64,000 bases of DNA, from positions 1 to 64,000 of the forward strand of contig JAFZPM010000001.1 of the NCBI GenBank assembly GCA_017550335.1, given 5' to 3'. The number at the start of each line of letters is the position of its first letter. Position 1 is the stretch's first letter. Shown piece after piece: positions 53,419 through 61,965 of the stretch. The notes below the pieces were generated by a model. It did no database searches, had not been told where the DNA came from, and was given only the letters and a program-made list of their open reading frames with translations. The position numbers and the translations under genes were made by a program. The stretch comes from Paludibacteraceae bacterium. Lineage in GTDB: Bacteria > Bacteroidota > Bacteroidia > Bacteroidales > Paludibacteraceae.

Positions 53419-53812
53419 AGTAAGTAATATAAAGCCAGGTAATTATGTTGGCTACTTTTGGAAAAGCGATGCAAAAGACCCTCAGATTGTAAAAGGAGCG
53501 TTTACAGAGGATTTGAATCCAAGCAAAAATCCATTTATTGTTGAGGCTCAGTTGTATGACCACGATACAATGTTGTCGTATAGTATTAAATATGTTGATG
53601 GAGAATACATGATATTGGAGCATCAAGTTCTTTCAACTGATTTCAATAGGTTGGATGTTGAAATCAAGGACTTCTATGCTCATAGAATTGATGGTCACAA
53701 AAAACTACAATTCTTACAATATTGGAAAGAGAATGAGAATGGGGATTCACTTTGTGAAGATATGCAGGTTCTGCGACCTGCAGAATTCGTATTTGTTGGA
53801 TTTAATGATTAG
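53411..53812 (+). CDS. Small type III CRISPR-associated protein (TIGR04423-like)
   Basis: 133 residues. The start NIKPGNYVGYFWKSDAKDPQIV and the block YDHDTMLSYSIKYVDGEYMI look like the small TIGR04423 family of type III loci in Bacteroidetes; the match is from memory. It is beta-rich with no nuclease motif. Position and size suggest a structural role like Csx19 in III-D. Overlaps the double-Cas7 gene by 8 bases; the next gene starts 12 bases later. Confidence 0.65.
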   Translation: MNRVSNIKPGNYVGYFWKSDAKDPQIVKGAFTEDLNPSKNPFIVEAQLYDHDTMLSYSIKYVDGEYMILEHQVLSTDFNRLDVEIKDFYAHRIDGHKKLQFLQYWKENENGDSLCEDMQVLRPAEFVFVGFND

Positions 53813-53824
53813 GAGGAGTAAATT

Positions 53825-56002
53825 ATGGCAACAATAAAAGCACCGTTTAATTTTGTACCGCTAAGTGATAAAGTGTTCTTCCCTGATTGGGCAAATAAGA
53901 TATCACATGATATTCCATTCGAAGATGGAGAAGACGGCGTTATAACTCTGACAATTAAGAATGAGACTCCTTTGTTTATAAGAGATGGGCATGCAAAAGA
54001 AGAATCAACAGAATGGTCATGCCATATAAAGGATGAAAAAGGCAATAAGCGTTATTTTATTCCAGGAACGACACTAAAAGGTTGTTTCAGAAGTGTGATG
54101 GAAGTATTGTCTTATGCTAAATTAAACAGATACAACAACGATTCTTTTGGTTATAGGTCATTTACAACACAAATTAAGGGTGTCAATTATGCTGATAAAA
54201 TGAAAAATGTCAAGCATTGTGGTTGGTTATACAGGGATGGGGATAATTATTTTATTGAGGAGTGTGTTAATGGCATACAAAAGATAAGACATTCAGAAAT
54301 AAGGAAAAGATTCAAAAATTTTGATGTGGGGGCAGATCATCAAACAGCTGAACGTAAGCAAAGAAGCCTTACCAATGGTAAGGAGTTGTATCCGACAGTT
54401 ATTGTTGGTGAAAATAATAGTGTTACCTATAAGGAAAACAATACAGAAAAGCATGTGCCCCATGGACAATATAGACTCGTGTGCACAGGATATATGAAAG
54501 GTAAGAAGGTCGAATACTTATTTGATACAAATTTGAAAGAGAGTGCGACTGTCAGTGAGGTTGTTTTCAAGAGATTTGACACTATTCATGCACACACACC
54601 ATATTACGCAGGACAGAATGGCAAAGATGGCTTTTTGAAGAATATATTAAAACAAGGGGGCAAAATTCCTGTCTTTTTTGAAAAAAACGGAAGTGCGATA
54701 GGTGCGATAGGTATAACAAGAATGTTTCGATATCCATTTGATAATTCGGTAAGTTCTTGTATAGAAAACTTATCAAAACAACATTTTTCTAAAGATTTGG
54801 ATTTGGTAGAATCCATTTTTGGATATATTTCTAGTGACTCTCAGCTCAGGGGGCGTGTACATATTGGGAATGCATTCTCTGATTACATTATATCTGATGA
54901 TTCTTGTGAATTAATAAACGGAGTATTTGGCACACCCCGTGCTTCATATTATCCATTATATGTGAAGCAATTAGGGAAATCTATATCTAATTATAGTACT
55001 CAAGACGCTCAACTTGCAGGAAGAAAAAGATATAGAATAACAAAAAATGCACAAACATTGAAATTAGGGACAGGTAATGGAAATGAAAGGATGATTGTAA
55101 GTTTCAGACCATTACCGCAAGGAATGACCTTTGAATGCAAAATTAATGTCCATAATTTGAAAAAAGTTGAAATAGGGGCATTGTTGTCTGCAATAACTTT
55201 CAATGAAACTCCCGGTTGCTTCCACAATATTGGTCTGGCAAAATCATTTGGTTATGGCGCCGTGTCGTGCGAGGTCTCTTTATCTCAAGATTTCAAATAT
55301 TCCAAAGAAGAATACGAGAAGGAGTTCAATAAAGAAATTTCTTATTTCTTGCAGCAAAGAAATAGTTCTTTGGCATTCGAACAATCTTTGAGGCAGTTGG
55401 TCGCTATAGCTAGTGCCGTACATAATATTGACGATATGGTTCAAATGTCATTTGAGGAATGCGAACAATTCAAAGAAGATAGGAATATGTCTTTATTGAA
55501 CGAACCCCAAAAACAAATTAGTATTCTTATTGATGAAAAGGTTGCATTTGAATCAAAAGACAAAGAAAGATTAGAAAATGAAAGGGTTGAGAAAGAAAAG
55601 AGAAGGGAAGAAGAGCGTCGGGAACGAGAAGAAAAAGAAAGGCAAATGAGGTTAGCGGCCGAACAAGCCCAAGCTGAGCTGGAACAGCGCAAAGCCGACA
55701 GACTTGCCGCTGGTTTCTCATTCTTGCTTGAAGAAAGGGTTGACGGAAATGGATTGAAAATCCAAGAACTATCCACTGGCGTCAACAGAATCAATCAGTT
55801 TTTGATGAAGAATGCAGGATATGCAATTACTGACAACGACAAAAATGCTGTTAGCGAATGGCTGAAAAAACTTCCCCAACCCACAAAAAAAGCTGACAAA
55901 AAGGAATACGAAAATTTTGACAGCAAATCATGGAAACAGATTGCAAGCTTTGTCGGTCAAGACACTGCACAACAATTGTTCTCCGAAATCATCCATCCAT
56001 AA
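53825..56002 (+). CDS. Large RAMP protein (TIGR03986-like Cas7 with insertion) and helical C-terminal extension
   Basis: 725 residues. The RAMP core includes ITLTIKNETPLFIRDG, RYFIPGTTLKGCFRSVMEVLS and the late HNIGLAKSFGYGAVSCEV. A large insertion separates its halves, as in TIGR03986/Cas7-insertion proteins. Residues about 585-630 form a charged coiled coil (REEERREREEKERQMRLAAE). The final 95 residues form a small helical domain (INQFLMKNAGYAITDNDKNAVSEWLKKLP). No separate Cas11 small subunit exists in the locus, so this tail could supply it (inference). Last gene of the AT-rich cas unit. Confidence 0.75.
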   Translation: MATIKAPFNFVPLSDKVFFPDWANKISHDIPFEDGEDGVITLTIKNETPLFIRDGHAKEESTEWSCHIKDEKGNKRYFIPGTTLKGCFRSVMEVLSYAKLNRYNNDSFGYRSFTTQIKGVNYADKMKNVKHCGWLYRDGDNYFIEECVNGIQKIRHSEIRKRFKNFDVGADHQTAERKQRSLTNGKELYPTVIVGENNSVTYKENNTEKHVPHGQYRLVCTGYMKGKKVEYLFDTNLKESATVSEVVFKRFDTIHAHTPYYAGQNGKDGFLKNILKQGGKIPVFFEKNGSAIGAIGITRMFRYPFDNSVSSCIENLSKQHFSKDLDLVESIFGYISSDSQLRGRVHIGNAFSDYIISDDSCELINGVFGTPRASYYPLYVKQLGKSISNYSTQDAQLAGRKRYRITKNAQTLKLGTGNGNERMIVSFRPLPQGMTFECKINVHNLKKVEIGALLSAITFNETPGCFHNIGLAKSFGYGAVSCEVSLSQDFKYSKEEYEKEFNKEISYFLQQRNSSLAFEQSLRQLVAIASAVHNIDDMVQMSFEECEQFKEDRNMSLLNEPQKQISILIDEKVAFESKDKERLENERVEKEKRREEERREREEKERQMRLAAEQAQAELEQRKADRLAAGFSFLLEERVDGNGLKIQELSTGVNRINQFLMKNAGYAITDNDKNAVSEWLKKLPQPTKKADKKEYENFDSKSWKQIASFVGQDTAQQLFSEIIHP

Positions 56003-56021
56003 AACGCATTTTCGTCCTCCA

Positions 56022-56060
56022 CGCAAGCCGAAATGATCCATCTTTTCATTTTGGCTTGCG
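56022..56060 (+). terminator. Long hairpin at the end of the cas10-RAMP unit
   Basis: 15-bp inverted repeat (56022-56036 with 56046-56060, CGCAAGCCGAAATGA against TCATTTTGGCTTGCG, one G-T pair), loop 9 bases. No T-run follows, so it may be a processed or factor-aided terminator. A second, weaker hairpin (caagaca/ttgtcttg) lies at about 56069-56096. Confidence 0.5.
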
Positions 56061-56143
56061 TATAAGCTCAAGACAGACTTTGGAATTTTGTCTTGTGTGC
56101 TGAACAAAATATCGCATATTTTTTTCGTCTGCCAAACAAAATG

Positions 56144-56167
56144 GGCTAATTGGCTAATTGGCTAATT
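56144..56167. repeat. Three tandem copies of GGCTAATT
   Basis: Perfect 8-bp units at 56144, 56152 and 56160, directly upstream of the phased 33-bp repeats. Function unknown; slipped-strand variation is possible. Confidence 0.8.
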
Positions 56168-56185
56168 GTACGAAAGAGACTTTCC

Positions 56186-56264
56186 GATACCGAAAATTAA
56201 ACTTTAAATCCGTTATTTGATACCGAAAATTGAAATTTAATTTTTATCTTTGATACCGAAAATT
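56186..56264. repeat. Three GATACCGAAAATT boxes phased at exactly 33 bp
   Basis: Identical 13-mers at 56186-56198, 56219-56231 and 56252-56264. Similarity continues downstream of each as n-AAA-nnT-nAA. The third copy starts within the -7 promoter box of the ATPase gene. A 33-bp period is close to three DNA turns, so a protein could bind all copies on one face. Best read as operators of the ATPase-card1 unit. It is not a CRISPR array: the boxes are too short and the intervals are similar to each other. Confidence 0.75.
56245..56252 (+). promoter_or_regulatory. Putative -7 box of the ATPase-card1 unit
   Basis: TATCTTTG, a perfect TANNTTTG, 24 bases before the ATG at 56277. Its last base is the first base of the third operator-like repeat. 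Confidence 0.6.
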
Positions 56265-56276
56265 CAAATATAAAAT

Positions 56277-57596
56277 ATGGAATATATTGAGAGAGAGGTA
56301 GATGAAAGATTAAAAGAGTGGAGCACTTCTGACAATAGGATGCCTCTGCTAATTCGTGGCGCCAGACAGGTGGGGAAAACATCAAGCGTCAGACATCTCG
56401 GTGAGACTTTCAAATACTATGTGGAAATAGATTTGAATGAACATAGAGAGCTTCATAAACTCTTTTCTCAAACGCTTACACCCCAAGAGATATGTCTTCA
56501 AGTATCCTACACTGTCAACAAACCGATAGAAGCAGGAAAAACATTACTATTCATCGACGAAATCCAGGCATGTCCGGAGGCCATCAACAAGTTGAGGTAT
56601 TTCTATGAACAATATCCTGAACTACACTTGATTGCCGCAGGATCTCTTTTAGAATTTGTCTTGGCTGACTTGCCTTCTTTTGGAGTAGGCAGAATCAGGT
56701 CTCTGTTTATGTATCCATTTAGTTTTAAGGAGTTTCTGCATGCGAGCGACGAAGATTTGTTGCTGTCCGCCTATCTAAATGCAAGCCCGGAGAAACCACT
56801 TAACGAGATTGTACACAACAAACTTTTGCATCGTTTCAGCTCGTTTATTCTGATGGGAGGAATGCCAAAAGTAGTATTGGAATACCAAAAGAAACAGGAT
56901 TTAAGGGATTGTCAACTCATTCTCAACGATTTGGTAGTGTCATACAAAGATGATTTCAAGAAATACAACAGAAGGATTCCCGAGGAACGCTTATCAACCG
57001 TTTTAGAGTCTGTCGCCCGTCAACATTCGGGAAAATTTGTTTATTCAAACGTCCATGACAATTTGTCTCTCAGTCAAGTAAAACTCACTTTGGAATTGCT
57101 AATCAAAGCAGGCTTAGTGTATCCTGTTGTACATTCTTCAGCCAACGGCATTCCCTTGGGGGCGGAAATAAATGAGAGATATCAACGCATGGCTCTGTTT
57201 GACACTGGTATCTTATTGAGGATGTTAGGATTGAACTTGGCAGACTTAGTTGTTCAAGGGATTGAGAACCTAATCAACAAAGGTTCGTTGGCGGAAATAT
57301 TTGTTGCAAACGAATTAGTGAAAAATTCATCATGTTATGAACCATCACGGTTATATTGTTGGCATCGTGAGAAAAAAGATAGTCAAGCGGAGGTTGATTT
57401 TGTCATACAGAAAGGCTACGACATAGTCCCAATAGAGGTTAAGTCGGGCACTAAAGGCAGTATGCAAAGCCTGCGTATTTTTATGGAAGAGAAGAAATCA
57501 CAATATGGCATCCGTACCTCTTTGGAAAATTTTTCTTCCTATGATAACATCAAAGTGTATCCGCTTTATGCGATTTCTAATTTAATAAGGCAATGA
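56277..57596 (+). CDS. AAA+ ATPase with DUF4143 (AAA_14 family, restriction-endonuclease-like C-terminus)
   Basis: 439 residues. Walker A GARQVGKTSS at about 28-37, Walker B LLFIDEIQACP at about 93-103, then sensor region AAGSLLEFVL. The C-terminal DUF4143 part ends in a PD-(D/E)xK-like core, AEVDFVIQKG...VPIEVKSG (near residues 375-393), with the Asp and ExK present. This family is frequent in Bacteroidetes and has no agreed function. Here the stop overlaps the Card1-like start by 4 bases (ATGA), and operator-like repeats precede it, so it is regulated with the CRISPR effector. Confidence 0.85.
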   Translation: MEYIEREVDERLKEWSTSDNRMPLLIRGARQVGKTSSVRHLGETFKYYVEIDLNEHRELHKLFSQTLTPQEICLQVSYTVNKPIEAGKTLLFIDEIQACPEAINKLRYFYEQYPELHLIAAGSLLEFVLADLPSFGVGRIRSLFMYPFSFKEFLHASDEDLLLSAYLNASPEKPLNEIVHNKLLHRFSSFILMGGMPKVVLEYQKKQDLRDCQLILNDLVVSYKDDFKKYNRRIPEERLSTVLESVARQHSGKFVYSNVHDNLSLSQVKLTLELLIKAGLVYPVVHSSANGIPLGAEINERYQRMALFDTGILLRMLGLNLADLVVQGIENLINKGSLAEIFVANELVKNSSCYEPSRLYCWHREKKDSQAEVDFVIQKGYDIVPIEVKSGTKGSMQSLRIFMEEKKSQYGIRTSLENFSSYDNIKVYPLYAISNLIRQ

Positions 57597-58723
57597 AAAT
57601 ACACATTACCCTCGTCGGTGGACAGCCGGCACCCGTCTATCATGGCATTGTAGCCACACAGCCCGATAAGGTGGTATTCATCTATTCGGAGTCCAGCCGT
57701 GATGTGGTTGAGAAGGTGAGGAGCGAAATCCACATTGCGGAGGATGAACAGAACCCGCTGGATACGACTGATCCGCACCTGATTATGGAACGAGCAAAAG
57801 CATTGGCGGAGAAGTATAAGGAGGATGAGGTCACGCTCAATATTTCCAGCGGACTGAAATCCTGGTCACACCTATTCGGCCGTGTCTTCGATTCGATGCC
57901 CAATGCCTCGGTTGTCTATATGGACCAAAACAATGTGCTTTGGAACTATCGGACGATGGAACGTAAGGCGGACTTCGTGTTTGATATGGATGTGTTGTTC
58001 CGATTGCAGAACAATGCGCTGACTCATTATGTCCCATTCGCAGAATACACGGATGAGGATAAAGAGACTTTGGATACGTTGGTTGAGGCTCGCAGATATA
58101 ATTGTGGACATTTCAATAAGTTGACGACGCTCCTTTCTAAGGAGTGGGAAAATAAGATTGGTCAACCGTCGGGGACATTGTCTTTGTCGGAGAATGACTT
58201 TGTGGAGTGGGAGAGACCTGATTTTGTCCGTTTGACGTTATATACTCGCAGGTTTGGTATGCGGGAGTTTGAGGTGGAGTCGCCTCATGCGGTTAGTATG
58301 GCCTTTCATACAGGATGGTTTGAATACAAAGTGGCTCGGATGCTTTCTCATTGGCGATATGCAAAGGATATTCGGTTGAATTGCATCTTCCCTCCTAAAG
58401 ACACCCAATCGGTGAAATATCCTAAAAACGAGATTGATGTGGTTGTGAATACAGGAACTAAGATTCTTTTTGTGGAGTGCAAGACACAGATCGCTAGTTC
58501 TACGGATATTGACAAGTTCAGAACTGCCGTGAAAAATTACGGAGGAATGGGAAGCAAGGCTCTTTTTGTGACCGACAATGTGATGAATGAGTTGCAGAAG
58601 GAGAAATGTCGAGAATCGGGTATCATAGCCTTTTCTTTGCAGGACTCTTCATGGGGAAGCAACAAAGAACAAGAGTTGTTTAATCTGTTGGAACGGGAGT
58701 TGTTCAACATTAATATAAAGTAG
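57593..58723 (+). CDS. Card1/Can2-like CARF nuclease
   Basis: 376 residues, close to Treponema Card1. The N-terminal CARF domain (MKIHITLVGGQPAPVYHGIVA, VVFIYSESS, VTLNISSGLKSWSHLFGRV) should bind cyclic tetra-adenylate. The C-terminal PD-(D/E)xK nuclease (DUF1887) has NEIDVVVN (Asp 282) and ILFVECKT (Glu 295, Lys 297), the metal site that nicks DNA and cuts RNA in characterised members. It is activated by the signal made by Cas10. Coupled to the ATPase gene; its composition is less AT-rich than cas10 and the RAMP genes. Confidence 0.87.
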   Translation: MKIHITLVGGQPAPVYHGIVATQPDKVVFIYSESSRDVVEKVRSEIHIAEDEQNPLDTTDPHLIMERAKALAEKYKEDEVTLNISSGLKSWSHLFGRVFDSMPNASVVYMDQNNVLWNYRTMERKADFVFDMDVLFRLQNNALTHYVPFAEYTDEDKETLDTLVEARRYNCGHFNKLTTLLSKEWENKIGQPSGTLSLSENDFVEWERPDFVRLTLYTRRFGMREFEVESPHAVSMAFHTGWFEYKVARMLSHWRYAKDIRLNCIFPPKDTQSVKYPKNEIDVVVNTGTKILFVECKTQIASSTDIDKFRTAVKNYGGMGSKALFVTDNVMNELQKEKCRESGIIAFSLQDSSWGSNKEQELFNLLERELFNINIK

Positions 58724-58765
58724 GGTTGAAGTGCTTCTGGAAATCATTATAATAAAATAATAATT

Positions 58766-60070
58766 ATGGCACGAAAAGTTTTTATATCGTTCTTGGGGAT
58801 AAATAATTATATCGAAACTATATATCAGTTTTCGAATGGAGAGAAATCCTCCCCAGTTCGGTTTGTTCAAGAGGCTTTGATTTTGTCTGAATGTATGAAT
58901 TGGACAGACGAAGATAAAATCCTTATTTTCTGTACTAAAAAAGCAGAAGAAAAAAACTGGTTTAATAATGGACATGAAAAAGTGAATGATGAAATTGAGC
59001 GAATAGGATTGGAACAGCGTCTGAAAGACAATTTTGCCAAATTCAATATAGTAGAAAAGGTCTCTATTCCAGAAGGATTTTCAGAAGACGAAATATGGGG
59101 AATTTTTAATATTGTATATGGAAAGTTGCAAGCACAAGACAATGTTTATTTTGATGTTACGCATGCCTTTCGTTCAATTCCGTTGTTCTCAACTGTGCTA
59201 TTCAATTATTCTCGGTTTATGATTGGAACCAATGTGGTTTCAATAAAGTATGGTGCTATTGAAAAATTAGGAACATATATTGAAGTAAAGAACATGCCTA
59301 TCGAAGAACGAGTTGCACCGATTGTTGATCTTACGAATATAATCAGGTTGCAACAATTTACAGATATGGCAAACTCTTTAACATCGTTTGGAAGAGTTAA
59401 TAAAATTAGTCAGATGCTCAGTGAACAGAACAATTCTCTGAATCCTTTTTTGGAAAAGATGAGTAAGGCTGTCGAGAATTTTGACAATCATTTGTTATCC
59501 AATGACATGTTGGCAATTAAAGGGGGAAGGGATATTATTGAAATAAAAAATAATATCAAACAGGTCAGAAAGGCGTCTATTCCCGACCCGATAAAGAAAG
59601 TTATTGAAAAATTAGATAGAGAGTTGTCTGGTTTCGTCAAAGAAAATTCTAACAAAAACATAGAGGAAGCCATTCGATGGACGGTAAAATACAAGATGCT
59701 TGCCCAAGCTTACACTTTGGGGCTTGAGTATATTAAGCGTTTGTTTGTTGAGAAATTTTCTGAAAAGAATCCGTTTTGTCATAAGTCGGCAAGCGAAAAT
59801 AGAAAAGACTTTCAGGAGTATTTTAGTGCACTATGCGGTATTTCTCAGAAGGATATTGATTCTGGAAATTTTAAAGGTTCATTGTCGGAGCATATGGATT
59901 TGACATTGGAGTTTCTGGGGTTGGATTTAATCCAAGAATTGAGATGTTATTATTCAAAGTTGGGAAAGAATCGTAATACCATCAATCATGCAAAAGGTGA
60001 TGTGACTTACAATGATTTGGTGAATGAATTTGAAGATCCGTATAATAAATGCGTTGAATTGCTGAAATGA
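58766..60070 (+). CDS. Csx2/TM1812-like CARF-HEPN ribonuclease
   Basis: 434 residues. The N-terminal CARF domain begins ARKVFISFLGINNYIETIYQF and carries the DxTHxFR block (VYFDVTHAFRSIP, Asp near residue 130) of the DxTHG/TM1812 family. The C-terminal half is helical and holds the HEPN motif Rx4H as RNTINH (Arg 403, His 408). It should cut RNA when cyclic oligoadenylate binds. It starts 42 bases after card1. AT-rich. This is the second signal-activated effector of the locus. Confidence 0.85.
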   Translation: MARKVFISFLGINNYIETIYQFSNGEKSSPVRFVQEALILSECMNWTDEDKILIFCTKKAEEKNWFNNGHEKVNDEIERIGLEQRLKDNFAKFNIVEKVSIPEGFSEDEIWGIFNIVYGKLQAQDNVYFDVTHAFRSIPLFSTVLFNYSRFMIGTNVVSIKYGAIEKLGTYIEVKNMPIEERVAPIVDLTNIIRLQQFTDMANSLTSFGRVNKISQMLSEQNNSLNPFLEKMSKAVENFDNHLLSNDMLAIKGGRDIIEIKNNIKQVRKASIPDPIKKVIEKLDRELSGFVKENSNKNIEEAIRWTVKYKMLAQAYTLGLEYIKRLFVEKFSEKNPFCHKSASENRKDFQEYFSALCGISQKDIDSGNFKGSLSEHMDLTLEFLGLDLIQELRCYYSKLGKNRNTINHAKGDVTYNDLVNEFEDPYNKCVELLK

Positions 60071-60155
60071 TAGGATTTACACCTTTATTATATCATATTA
60101 TGCTGAATGTCAATAACTTATAACAATTTCAAAAATAATATAAACACACATCGCC

Positions 60156-60503
60156 ATGCTTTTAAACCTCACCAACCACCCCTCCGATACATGGTCGCCG
60201 GAGCAAATCGCCGCGGCGGGTGGAGATGTTATGGATATGCCTTTCCCATCGGTTCCACCGGAGGCGGATGAGGCGTACATCGATATGCTCGCGAACGAGT
60301 ACCTGGAAAGAATCCTCTCCTTGGAGAATCTTTCGGCAGTCCACATCATGGGAGAGTTCAACTTCTGCTATGCGTTGATCTCCAGACTGAAGGCGCAGGG
60401 CGTCAGGTGTGTCGCCTCCACTACACTCCGTGAAACCGTGGAGGAGACCGGGGTGAAGATTTCTAAGTTTAAATTCGTAAGATTCAGGGAATATGGGAAC
60501 TGA
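60156..60503 (+). CDS. Small Csx20-like protein, putative ring nuclease
   Basis: 115 residues. Layout: LTNHPSDTWSPEQIAAAGGDV at the start, a helix, then VHIMGEFNFCYALISRLKAQGVRCVASTTLRETVEE, and KFKFVRFREY at the end. From memory this fits Csx20-type proteins of type III loci, reported as enzymes that degrade cyclic oligoadenylates: the GEF/GDF loop, the ASTT-R segment and the FVRFREY end. I cannot check the match here. Its place just after two CARF effectors fits an off-switch. It overlaps the helicase gene by 11 bases. Confidence 0.55.
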   Translation: MLLNLTNHPSDTWSPEQIAAAGGDVMDMPFPSVPPEADEAYIDMLANEYLERILSLENLSAVHIMGEFNFCYALISRLKAQGVRCVASTTLRETVEETGVKISKFKFVRFREYGN

Positions 60504-61965
60504 TGCTACTCCGCAAAATATTGAATTGACGCTTAGCCAACAGCGTGTGCTCGACCAGTTGATGGATTTCGTGTCCGGGTCGGACGAGCGTGTTTTTGTG
60601 CTGAAGGGTTATGCGGGAACCGGGAAGACCACCTTGATGCGTTTCTTGATTTCTGAGCTTCGGAAAAGAAGTGTGTGCTTCACGTTGCTGGCTCCGACGG
60701 GACGTGCGGCGAAAGTCTTGTCCAACATCACCGGACGTGAGGCGAGAACCATCCACTCGATGATCTATTCCTTCTCGAAACTGAACAAGGACTTGTCTTC
60801 CGTGACGGAGAATGATTTGAATATTGATGCGACAGGTCAGCTCTATCTGAACTTCGAACCGGTTGTGCTGAATGACGAGTCGGCTCCTCCCATGGTCTAT
60901 ATCGTCGACGAATCGTCGATGGTGGCTGACGAGGAGGAGAAAATCATCACACAAGCTAAGTTCGGCAATGGCAAGCTGTTGACTGAGCTGATGAATTACG
61001 ACAAGCGTCCGTCCAGCAAGTTCATCTTCGTGGGGGATCCCTGCCAGTTGCCTCCAATCCATGAAACGACTTCCCCCGCATTGATGCCGGACTATTTCTC
61101 GTCCCAGTACAATCAGAAGGCGGGAAGCGCCTCCCTGACGGAGATTATGCGGCAGGGGAAGGATAACGATTTGATATCCGCCTCCTTGCAGATCCGTAAG
61201 ATTTGCGCCGCCATGCCGGAGGATGAGCGCCACTATCCTTTCCAGACTTGGGGGAGATTCCCTTTGCGCTACAATAGGAATACCCTGTTGTACCATGATA
61301 CGGACGATATGATACAGGCATACATCGATAACATACGGAGTAACGGGTACAACGATTCGATATTCATATGCCGGTCGAACAAGAAATGCGCTGAGGTGTC
61401 GAGCAAGGTGCGTAGGGAGTTGCGGTTGCTGGATGATTATGTGCAGAAGGGGGATCTGTTGATGGTCATCCAGAATAATTTCCCGACGGGGTTGATGAAC
61501 GGTGATATGGTGGAGGTGCTGAATGTGGATCCTCATGAGGAGATACGTGCGGGACTTGTCTTCCGGGAGGTGGTTGTCCGCGAGTTGTTCACGGGGGAGT
61601 TGAAGTCCGCCCGATTGCTGATCTCGACGTTGACCAGCAGGATGTTGAACCTCGACCCGGCGCAGCAGACCAATCTGTTCCTCGACTTCGTCAAGCGGAT
61701 GAGGAGACGGAAGATAGACCAGAAAGACAATAGCTCCGAATTCTACCAGGCGATGATGAACGATCCCTATTTGAATGCGTTGCGCTGTATGTATGGTTAT
61801 GCGATAACGTGCCACAAGTCGCAGTGAGGGGAGTGGAGCAATGTGTTCGTCGACTTCGGTGACGCCGCGTTGAATCCCACCAAGGCGAAGCTGCAATGGG
61901 TCTATACGGCAGTCACTCGGGCCAAGAAGATGCTGCACATGTTGGATCGGCCGTATATTCAGTGA
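60493..61965 (+). pseudogene. RecD/UvrD-type DNA helicase interrupted by one in-frame TGA
   Basis: Without the stop the protein would be 490 residues. Helicase motifs are intact: Walker A GYAGTGKTT near residue 38, YIVDESSM (motif II), FVGDPCQLPPI (motif III) and EIMRQG. At 61825-61827 the frame reads CHKSQ, TGA, GEWSNVFVDF, and continues for 45 sense codons through YTAVTRAKK (motif VI) to the true stop at 61963. The family sequence has CHKSQGGEW here, so one GGA-to-TGA change explains it. The truncated product would lack motif VI and be inactive. A sequencing error or readthrough is possible. The WYL gene overlaps the 3' end. Confidence 0.85.

Noticed and set aside
56186..56264. Possible mini CRISPR array (three regularly spaced repeats)
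   Set aside because: Repeats are only 13 bp, the intervening 20 bp resemble one another, and the third copy overlaps a promoter box. This suits operators, not an array.
61825..61827. TGA read as glycine or selenocysteine
   Set aside because: TGA is a normal stop for many genes in the window, no recoding element was seen, and a single GGA-to-TGA change is simpler.
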